DNA of 64,000 nt from Enhydrobacter sp. (GTDB taxonomy: Bacteria > Pseudomonadota > Alphaproteobacteria > Reyranellales > Reyranellaceae), in contig NZ_CP126889.1 of the NCBI RefSeq assembly GCF_030246845.1, positions 3,405,001 through 3,469,000 of the forward strand, in the 5' to 3' direction. Position numbers and translations under genes: made by a program. Below, piece by piece: positions 57,984 through 64,000 of this stretch (position 1 is its first letter; each line of letters opens with the position of its first letter). Under the pieces are notes generated by a model. That model was given only the letters and a program-made list of their open reading frames with translations. It was not told where the DNA came from and did no database searches.

Positions 57984-58921
57984 AGAGGGCCGCAAGGCTG
58001 ACCGCCGTCATCTCGGCGACGAACACCTTCGGGGGGATCGCCGAGGAATATCTGCAACGGATCGAGGACGAGGGCGCCGCCGCGTCCACCGTCATGAAGA
58101 ACCGATGGCTGCTGGTCGATCTGGCCGGCCCCGACCTCGGCGCCCGGCCGATCGCGGATATCACCCCGGCGGAAATCCTCGCCCTGCTGCAACGGATCGA
58201 ACGCACCGGGCGCCGGGAGACGGCGCGGCGGCTCCGCAGCATGATCGGCACCGTCTTCCGGCTTGCCATCGCTACGCTGCGGGCCAAGGACGATCCGACG
58301 CTTCTCCTGCGGGGCGCCCTGAAGGCCCCCAAGGTGCAGCACCGGCCCGCGATCACCGACGAGAAGCGTCTCGGTGCGCTTCTGGTGGCCATAGATGCCT
58401 ATGACGGCTGGCCGACGCTCCGGTCCGCTCTTCAGTTCACGGCGCTGACGTTCGCCCGCCCCGGCGAGGTCCGCGGCGCCGCGTGGGCAGAGATCGATAT
58501 GGAGGAGGCAATCTGGCGCATCAACGGCACCCGCACCAAGGTGCGCCGGCCGCATGAGGTGCCGCTATCGCGGCAGGCGCTCGACGTGCTGCGCGAGGTG
58601 AAGGAGGTCGGCCGGAGGAGCACCCTTGTGTTCCCCTCTATCCGCTCCAATGCCCGCCCCCTCTCGGAGAACGCAATGAACGCCGCGCTGCGGCGCATGG
58701 GCTTTACACAGGATGAGATGACCGCGCACGGCTTTCGGGCGGCGGCGAGCTCAATATTGAACGAACGGGGCTTCCGGCCCGACGTGATCGAGGCAGCGCT
58801 TGGGCATCAGGATCAGAACGAAATCCGGCGTGCTTACAACCGGGCAAGTTATTGGCCGGAGCGAACTGAACTGATGCAGGCGTGGGCAGACCACACTGAT
58901 CGGTTGAAGCGAACGCCGTGA
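57731..58921 (+). CDS. Tyrosine-type site-specific integrase (P4-like, DUF4102 N-terminus)
   Basis: A 396-aa integrase. N-terminal DUF4102 arm-binding domain (KLSDGGGLYLLVKPGGGRLW, LAEARRLRDEAKKLLASGVDP), core-binding domain (about 95-185) and catalytic domain with Arg in TFARPGEVRGAAW, HGFRAAAS, LGHQD and Tyr in AYNRASY. GGGAGG precedes ATG 57731 and overlaps an octamer repeat. Position 200 nt downstream of tRNA-Phe marks that tRNA as its attachment site. Confidence 0.96.
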   Translation: MALTDTACRTAKRREMEYKLSDGGGLYLLVKPGGGRLWNQAYRFNGKQKKLSHGAYPSVSLAEARRLRDEAKKLLASGVDPGANKRAARLTAVISATNTFGGIAEEYLQRIEDEGAAASTVMKNRWLLVDLAGPDLGARPIADITPAEILALLQRIERTGRRETARRLRSMIGTVFRLAIATLRAKDDPTLLLRGALKAPKVQHRPAITDEKRLGALLVAIDAYDGWPTLRSALQFTALTFARPGEVRGAAWAEIDMEEAIWRINGTRTKVRRPHEVPLSRQALDVLREVKEVGRRSTLVFPSIRSNARPLSENAMNAALRRMGFTQDEMTAHGFRAAASSILNERGFRPDVIEAALGHQDQNEIRRAYNRASYWPERTELMQAWADHTDRLKRTP

Positions 58922-58957
58922 CAAAGACTTGGATCGTGCACTGGATGGGGGCGGGTC

Positions 58958-59173
58958 TCACCGGCCAAAATCGGTCTTCTGCTCTGGCCGCCACGCCACG
59001 GGGTTGGCGACCCAGCAGTCGATATCGGATTCCCTCCAGCCGGCGCCGTTGACGCTGATCCTGATCTGGGGCGGGAACGTGCCTTCGGCGATCTTGCGGT
59101 AGATGGTGGACCGGGACAGGCCGGTCCGGGCGAGAACGGTTTTCAGACGGACGATACGGTCTGGTGCGGGCAT
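58958..59173 (-). CDS. AlpA-family regulator/excisionase-like protein
   Basis: A 71-aa winged-helix protein of the AlpA type: RLKTVLARTGLSRSTIYRKI, GTFPPQIRI and WRESDIDCWVA. Such proteins activate or direct excision of integrated elements. Convergent with the integrase gene, 36 nt apart. Confidence 0.9.
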   Translation of the reverse strand: MPAPDRIVRLKTVLARTGLSRSTIYRKIAEGTFPPQIRISVNGAGWRESDIDCWVANPVAWRPEQKTDFGR

Positions 59174-59302
59174 TACTGCGCTTGCTCCTGCCGGTTGTCT
59201 CTGACTGCTCCTGATCCAGACAAAACAAGCACTTACGCGCGCGCAAGAGGATTCAAACCATCATCGTAGCCTGGCGTGCAGAGGGGCAAAAATAGGACGG
59301 TT

Positions 59303-62236
59303 CTACAGCCCGATGCTCCGGCCTCTGCCAAGGTCGATGCCATGACTGAAGGCGAGTTCCAGCCCGAGCCGGCGGCCGGATTCGATTCCGATGCCGAGGT
59401 CTCGCTTGCGGTTGGCGAGGATCGATTCAAGCTGCGGATCGCGTTCGAGACTCTTCGCCATGTCACCCATCGCCGACCTCGTGGCTTTGTAGCCGGACAT
59501 GTCGCCCGCCTGATACTGGCGCTGGCTGGTCTGGCCGAGTTCTCGCCAGCGTTCCACGAAGCGGTCGGCGCGGCGCTGCGGATCGGTGCGCAGTTCGGTT
59601 TCGAGCTGGAGGGCACGGACGGCGCGGTTGACCCGGCCCGTCGCCGCTTCCTGGGCAAGTTCCGGGTTCCTCTTGTAGGCAGCTTCAGCATCACGCGAGC
59701 CATGGGGCCGCACCTCCTCGAAGGCCGTGCGGGCCTCCTGCAATTCCTTCACCTGCTCCGGGCTCGCCTTGCCGCCCCGCTCCTGCATCTCGAAGATCGC
59801 ATCCACGGCGCGGGCATGACGGATGAGCGCCTTGGTGCGGGTGCGGCGCAGCGCCGTTTCCGGATCTTCCGCCACCTTCCTTTCCGGCGCTGCCCGTTCC
59901 GCCCCCTGCCCGTCATCGGCGGGCAGGCACAGGCCGTCGAACATGCCGCGCACCTTTTCCGGCACGACCTTGCGCACGATCTCGGTGACGCGGGCACGAA
60001 AGGTAATCCCGCGCCGCTCGGCATAATCCTGCGTCGGATCAAGCCGTTCGTAATCCGATGCCATATCCTTCGCCCGGTCGCGCGACAGGGTGCGGACAAG
60101 CCGATCCTGGCTGGCGAAGTCATCCCGGCCGTAATGCAGGTCCGTGCGGTCGCGGTGGCGTGACAGAGCGACATAGCTGCCATGGGCGTCCAGGCCCGGC
60201 GTCGCCAGAACGTGGGTGTGGTCCACGGTCATACCCTGCGCCTTGTGGATGGTCGCGGCATAGCCGTGGTCGATGCGGTCATAATCTTTGATGTCGAACG
60301 AGACGCTGCGCCCGTCGTCGGTGCGCACGGACATAGATTGTGCGCTGACCTGGTCGACGGTCCCGAGCGTGCCGTTCTTCACGCCAAGGCTGCGCTCGTT
60401 TTGCAGGAACATGACCCGATCCCCGCTGGCGAAGCTGCGCGCACCGCGTTCGACCACCAGGCGCACGTCATCGCCAAGATCGCCGGCGGCCCGCATCCGT
60501 TCGCGTGCGGCCTCGTTGAGCGCGCGAACCTCATCATTGGTGTGGGTAAGGATGATGCGGCTCTGGTCGGGCGACTCTTGCCGGTCGCGGTCCCAGCGGT
60601 CGATCAGATCGTCGCGCGCCTGCTCGCGTGTCGGGGCGGCATGGACCATGCCATGTGTGTCATAGGCATGGATCGCTTCGCCCGTCTTGCCGGTCGCAAG
60701 ATCGCGCGTGGTGTCACGCTGCCAGTCGTCCCGCTGGCGGCGCACCTCGCCGATCTCCACCCCGCCGTGGCGCTCAAAGATCGAGCGGAACGCCGCGCCC
60801 GCCTCGATGGATTGCAACTGCTGCGGATCGCCGACCAGCACCACCTTGGCGCCGGCCTCGGCGGCATGGGACAGTACGCGCTCCAACTGGCGCGTGCCGA
60901 CCATGCCCGCCTCGTCGATGACAAGCACATCGCGGGACGTGAGCACGTCGCGGCCCTGTCCCCAACCGTGTTCCATGCTGGCAATGGTGCGCGACGCGAT
61001 GCCCGATCCGCTTTCCAGATTCTCGGCCGCGATGCCGGACAGCGCCACGCCCCGGACCTCGTAGCCAGCCGCTTCCCAGGCTTCGCGCGCCACGCCCAGC
61101 ATCGCGCTCTTTCCCGTCCCGGCGTAGCCGATGACGACGCTCAGATCGCGCCGATCCGTGACATGCGTAAGCGCCTCGGCCTGCTCTCCCGAAAGGACAA
61201 GACCACGCGCTTCCGCACGCGCCAGCGCCGTTTCGCGGTCTCTGTCGCCGACCCCATGGCGCTCCTTCTCGGCCATGAGTTCGGCGGCGCGGTGCAGGCA
61301 CTGTTCGGACTCGATCATGTCACGGGTGGTGAAGCGGTCTTCGCCCCGCCCGTCCGCCCCGAGTACGACTAGCTCGGGCGCGCTCCGCATCGCGCCCATG
61401 ACCGCGTTGAACTGCTCGATCCCGTCGCTGTGCCGGTGCGCGAACATCGCTATGTCGCGCCGCGTGAAGGTCGATTGCTGGTGGGTTATCGCGTCCAGCG
61501 CCACCGAAGGATCGGCGATGATCCGCGCGCCGTTGTTGCGGGCGATCTCGCGGTGCATTTCCGCGCGATCGGCGGCCTCTAACCCTTCGCCCTCGATGCG
61601 TTGGGCGGGCGCGCCGATCTGCGTTTGCGGCTCAAGGCCGATGCCCTGCGCTTCCAGACTGCGATGGTCGATGCGCGCGTCGATGTCGAGTTCGGCCAGG
61701 CGCTCGTTTGCCAGCTCCGCCCAGCGTTCGCGCCAGCGTTCGACCATCTCGGTGCGGTTCCAGTCCCGCACCTTTTGGCCGAAGCCGTCCTCGTCCACGG
61801 ATCGCATGGTGAGCATGACATGGGCGTGGGGCTTGGGTGTCCCGTCCTCGCCGATGTCCCAATGCACATTGAGGTCGGCGATCATGCCCTGATCGACAAG
61901 CTCAGCCTGCACAAAGTCGCGGGCGAGTTCGATGCCCTGGGCTTGCGTCATCTCGCGCGGAAGGGCGAACTCGACCTCGCGGGCAAGCTGGGCGTCCTTC
62001 CTCACCTCGAACGCCTCGACATCGTTCCAGAGCCGTTCGCGGTCGCGCCATTGTTCGGGCGCATCCTCCGGCAGCATGACCTCGGAATGGACGACGCCGC
62101 GCTTGTTGGAGAAGTCGTGGCTGCGTCCGAGCCGGTCGTCGTGCAGTCGCGAGGCCGAGCGGTAGGCGGCCGACGCCACCGCGCTCGACCCGGCCTTGCG
62201 GCCAATGACCTTAACGTGGAGATGATAGATCGCCAT
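59303..62236 (-). CDS. traA: Conjugative relaxase TraA (MobQ-type, Ti-like) with helicase
   Basis: A 977-aa relaxase-helicase. MobA/MobL domain at the N-terminus (IYHLHVKVIGRKAGSSAVAS, ASAAYRSASRL, metal His in TPKPHAHVMLTMR). RecD-like helicase follows with Walker A VIGYAGTGKSA, Walker B VLVIDEAGMVG, GDPQQLQSIEAG and a C-terminal IHKAQGMTVDHTHV. The end ERDPQLESILANRK is typical of TraA. It would nick at oriT just upstream of its start. Confidence 0.95.
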   Translation of the reverse strand: MAIYHLHVKVIGRKAGSSAVASAAYRSASRLHDDRLGRSHDFSNKRGVVHSEVMLPEDAPEQWRDRERLWNDVEAFEVRKDAQLAREVEFALPREMTQAQGIELARDFVQAELVDQGMIADLNVHWDIGEDGTPKPHAHVMLTMRSVDEDGFGQKVRDWNRTEMVERWRERWAELANERLAELDIDARIDHRSLEAQGIGLEPQTQIGAPAQRIEGEGLEAADRAEMHREIARNNGARIIADPSVALDAITHQQSTFTRRDIAMFAHRHSDGIEQFNAVMGAMRSAPELVVLGADGRGEDRFTTRDMIESEQCLHRAAELMAEKERHGVGDRDRETALARAEARGLVLSGEQAEALTHVTDRRDLSVVIGYAGTGKSAMLGVAREAWEAAGYEVRGVALSGIAAENLESGSGIASRTIASMEHGWGQGRDVLTSRDVLVIDEAGMVGTRQLERVLSHAAEAGAKVVLVGDPQQLQSIEAGAAFRSIFERHGGVEIGEVRRQRDDWQRDTTRDLATGKTGEAIHAYDTHGMVHAAPTREQARDDLIDRWDRDRQESPDQSRIILTHTNDEVRALNEAARERMRAAGDLGDDVRLVVERGARSFASGDRVMFLQNERSLGVKNGTLGTVDQVSAQSMSVRTDDGRSVSFDIKDYDRIDHGYAATIHKAQGMTVDHTHVLATPGLDAHGSYVALSRHRDRTDLHYGRDDFASQDRLVRTLSRDRAKDMASDYERLDPTQDYAERRGITFRARVTEIVRKVVPEKVRGMFDGLCLPADDGQGAERAAPERKVAEDPETALRRTRTKALIRHARAVDAIFEMQERGGKASPEQVKELQEARTAFEEVRPHGSRDAEAAYKRNPELAQEAATGRVNRAVRALQLETELRTDPQRRADRFVERWRELGQTSQRQYQAGDMSGYKATRSAMGDMAKSLERDPQLESILANRKRDLGIGIESGRRLGLELAFSHGIDLGRGRSIGL

Positions 62237-62266
62237 CGCGGGCGGATCATTTACACCGCGAAGCGC

Positions 62267-62294
62267 ACGTCGGAACGACGTATAAGCGCGCCCT
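62267..62294. other. Candidate oriT with nic region (MobQ type)
   Basis: ACGTCG (62267-62272), GAA, CGACGT (62276-62281) form a perfect dyad, directly followed by ATAAGCGCGCCCT (62282-62294). This resembles the inverted repeat plus [A]TAAxTGCGCCCT-type nic core of RSF1010 and Ti-plasmid oriT. It sits between divergent traA and traC, the expected place. Confidence 0.65.
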
Positions 62295-62406
62295 CGAAAC
62301 TAATTTCTCGGGATTGCTCGTGCCGTTCCAGCCCGTCCCGGCAACATTACTGCATTACGCGCCCCGCTCAACTACGCTTTCTCCATCGCCACTGATGGAG
62401 GACATG

Positions 62407-62733
62407 ATGCGGAAACCACGGGATTTCGACGCGGAACTGAAGGCGCTGGAGGACAAGGCGCGGGACCTGAAAGCCCGCAAGGTGCAGCAGCTCGGCGAGC
62501 TGGTGATCTCGACCGGAGCCGACGCGCTCACCGCCGACGAACTGGCGGGCGCGCTGATCGTGCTGGCCGAAACCAGGGATGCCGGAAAGAGGGAGGCATG
62601 GGCCAAACGCGGGGCCGCGTTCTTTCAAAGCCGGGTGCGGCGAACTGCGCTATCGCCTGACCGCGACGGTGGCGGCGCTCTGGCGCAACCGGGCGGCACA
62701 CAACCGGCATCGGGCGGCACAGGCGCGGGATAA
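62407..62733 (+). CDS. Conjugal transfer protein TraC-like
   Basis: A 108-aa small accessory transfer protein: RKPRDFDAELKALEDKARDL coiled coil, QQLGELVISTGADALTADELAGAL and a Gly-rich tail. Such proteins sit next to traA in Ti-type and ICE modules and help relaxosome formation. ATG 62407 is chosen because GGAGG at 62397-62401 is best spaced for it; ATGs at 62395 and 62404 are alternatives. Confidence 0.8.
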   Translation: MRKPRDFDAELKALEDKARDLKARKVQQLGELVISTGADALTADELAGALIVLAETRDAGKREAWAKRGAAFFQSRVRRTALSPDRDGGGALAQPGGTQPASGGTGAG

Positions 62734-62734
62734 C

Positions 62735-62977
62735 ATGCGCACCTGGCAAGTCGAGCGTCGCAAGCGCACGCGGCATCTGATCGAACTCGGCGGCCTCGTC
62801 GTCAAAGCCGGGATCGTGGAACTGACCGGCGACGACCGCGCCATCCTCTACGGCGCGCTACTCTGGATGGCCGACAAGCTCCAAAGCGATGAGCGCGACA
62901 AGGCGTTGGCGCTATGGGCCGCGAAGGGGAAGCAGGGGTTCAAGGCTGAGCGCGACAGCATCGCCGAGAATGCTTAG
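62735..62977 (+). CDS. traD: Conjugal transfer protein TraD (small, Ti-type)
   Basis: An 80-aa protein: MRTWQVERRKRTRHLIELGG, KAGIVELTGDDRAILYGALL and ADKLQSDERDKAL match the small TraD family (not the large coupling ATPase). Begins 2 nt after the TraC-like stop. Its stop overlaps the convergent AbiEii stop (62974-62977). Confidence 0.88.
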   Translation: MRTWQVERRKRTRHLIELGGLVVKAGIVELTGDDRAILYGALLWMADKLQSDERDKALALWAAKGKQGFKAERDSIAENA

Positions 62978-63834
62978 ACTCCGAACCGCTCCCGCATTTC
63001 TTCGGCCTTCGCCCATTCGTCGCCGGGTATCCGGTCGATCAGTTCCTTCATCACCCGGACAAACGTGGCCTTGAGCGTCTCGTCGGTCAGGGCCTTGGCG
63101 CGATCCGTCGAAAGCAGCGGGCGCATGTCGGTGAAGAAGGTCGGATTGGCGAGTTTTTGGAACATGCGCTGCTGCGCTTCGGCCCTGGAAATCGCTATCT
63201 CCGCCTTCTCGAGGTAGAGCCGGAAACATTCGACGATCCGGGCCGTGTTCAGCCCCTCGAACACGGTCAGCGCGTGATCGAGATCGAACAGATCGCGGCC
63301 CTTGTTGCGTTGGAGCAGCGCGCGCAGCTTGGTCGCCAGCATTTCCTCCCGTGAGAAGGTCGGGATCGCGGCCTTGCCGGTGAACCACGGATTTTTGACG
63401 CCGAACGGTATCTCGATGGGCGGATCGTGGGCTTCCCGCTCCCGCGTGTTGATTTCGACCTTGAGGTTGATACGTACATCAGCAGGCTCGCCTTCCGCAT
63501 CGGCGCGAAAGCGAAGTTTGGGGGCGACGGGGCTCGGATCGGACTTTGCCTTATCAAGCCACGGTTCAAGGACGGCACGAACGCCATCGAGAACCGGCCC
63601 AATCGGGCCAGCGCTCGTTCGCACGAGGTCTATATCTTCGGAATAGCGCAGCGGCGCGGGGAAATGCAGCTTGTTGAGTGCTGTGCCGCCCCGGAAGCGC
63701 AGTTCGCCCCGCAGGAACGGATCGGAGAAGATAGCGACAAGCGCACGGCTAATGATGAGGTCTTGCTCGACCTGTCGCTGGCTTGCCCACGGCGCGACAC
63801 GGCTCCAGGCGGTGATATAGTCTTGCGGGATCAT
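62974..63834 (-). CDS. AbiEii/AbiGii-type nucleotidyltransferase toxin
   Basis: A 286-aa type IV toxin-like nucleotidyltransferase. FRGGTALNKLHF and RYSEDIDLV are the GGTALxK and SxDxDL catalytic motifs, and LATKLRALLQRNKGRDLFDL is the downstream conserved block. AbiE systems give phage abortive infection and stabilise elements. The start overlaps the antitoxin stop as ATGA. Confidence 0.92.
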   Translation of the reverse strand: MIPQDYITAWSRVAPWASQRQVEQDLIISRALVAIFSDPFLRGELRFRGGTALNKLHFPAPLRYSEDIDLVRTSAGPIGPVLDGVRAVLEPWLDKAKSDPSPVAPKLRFRADAEGEPADVRINLKVEINTREREAHDPPIEIPFGVKNPWFTGKAAIPTFSREEMLATKLRALLQRNKGRDLFDLDHALTVFEGLNTARIVECFRLYLEKAEIAISRAEAQQRMFQKLANPTFFTDMRPLLSTDRAKALTDETLKATFVRVMKELIDRIPGDEWAKAEEMRERFGV

Positions 63835-64000
63835 TCGTCGATCTCCGGCGGTCGACGAACGATCACGCGCCAGCGGTCATCGCGTTCGGACGGCGGCGGC
63901 GACAAATCGGGATCGCCTGCCTGTTTGGGGTCGAGTTCGACCCACGGCAGCGACCCGCGCGCCGATAGCGCCACGAACATCGGCTCCGCAATCTGCGGAT
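63831..64000 (-). CDS. AbiEi-type antitoxin, C-terminal part (runs off window)
   Basis: The last about 55 codons of a gene upstream of the toxin on the same strand: EPMFVALSARGSLPWVELDP and PSERDDRWRVIVRRPPEIDE, then TGA overlapping the toxin ATG. Position and coupling identify it as the cognate antitoxin; its N-terminal winged helix lies outside the window. Confidence 0.75.
   Translation of the reverse strand, partial: PQIAEPMFVALSARGSLPWVELDPKQAGDPDLSPPPSERDDRWRVIVRRPPEIDE

Larger units (their letters stand above)
57531..64000. mobile_element. Left part of an integrative mobilisable/conjugative element at tRNA-Phe
   Basis: Immediately 3' of tRNA-Phe: tyrosine integrase, AlpA-type regulator, TraA-type relaxase, candidate oriT, TraC and TraD, and an AbiE pair. 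The far end and the second attachment site are outside the window, and no repeat of the tRNA 3' end was noticed within it. No coupling protein or type IV secretion genes are visible here, so self-transfer cannot be judged. Confidence 0.85.

Overview
The window is high-GC DNA from an alphaproteobacterium. The clearest taxonomic sign is the run dcd - murA - DUF2948 - hisG - hisD - UPF0262 - low-MW phosphatase - infA - maf - RNase E/G - yacG - tRNA-Phe, which uses families and an order typical of Alphaproteobacteria. A Rhodospirillales/Reyranella-like bacterium is my guess from overall gene style, not a demonstrated assignment.

Layout. 0-3.2 kb: a URC-type uracil catabolism operon (URC1-like GTP cyclohydrolase II homologue, URC4/DUF1688, uracil phosphoribosyltransferase), with a 21-bp hairpin inserted just before the URC4 start. 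3.2-8.4 kb: a MAPEG membrane protein facing a five-gene minus-strand operon that looks devoted to copper: DUF2946 protein, TonB-dependent receptor, Asp-box propeller protein, TlpA-like thioredoxin and PCu(A)C copper chaperone. 8.4-15.1 kb: an SDR oxidoreductase, then a complete peptide-type ABC importer operon. 15.1-19 kb: a hemerythrin-like protein, a complete IS1380-family element with 15-bp inverted repeats and CTAG target duplications, and an LLM flavin monooxygenase whose stop codon lies inside the target duplication. 19-24 kb: small stress or regulatory genes (AhpD-like protein, LysR regulator with a visible LTTR box, DUF6306, 5-FCL-like enzyme, Crp/Fnr, PAS protein). 24-26.8 kb: cobalt-type nitrile hydratase genes with accessory protein, then a nitronate monooxygenase.

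26.8-31.1 kb is an accessory region with base composition visibly poorer in GC than its neighbours. It holds a promoter overlapped by a perfect 11-bp inverted repeat, a decayed partial copy of a MerR-like gene, the intact MerR-like gene translationally coupled to a VIT-VWA protein, and an unrecognised protein with repeated F-x-WP motifs. This is the best candidate here for a poorly described system. 31.1-35.3 kb is a sugar-acid-type catabolic cluster (Ldh-family dehydrogenase, SMP-30 lactonase, SDR, a decayed amidohydrolase, TauD-type dioxygenase). 35.3-41.4 kb has a GNAT enzyme, a CAT-anticodon tRNA, a divergent two-component pair (OmpR-type regulator; hybrid kinase plus Hpt), a tandem hot-dog thioesterase and an enoyl-CoA hydratase. 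41.6-48.2 kb is a TetR-controlled RND efflux operon.

48.4-57.5 kb is the conserved housekeeping run named above, interrupted between the phosphatase gene and infA by a tandem-repeat protein and a DUF805 protein. maf shows no ATG, GTG or TTG start. From tRNA-Phe (57.5 kb) to the window edge lies one end of an integrative mobilisable or conjugative element: tyrosine integrase preceded by clustered TGTTGGCC octamers, AlpA-type regulator, TraA relaxase, a candidate oriT, TraC and TraD, and an AbiE toxin-antitoxin pair whose antitoxin gene runs off the window.
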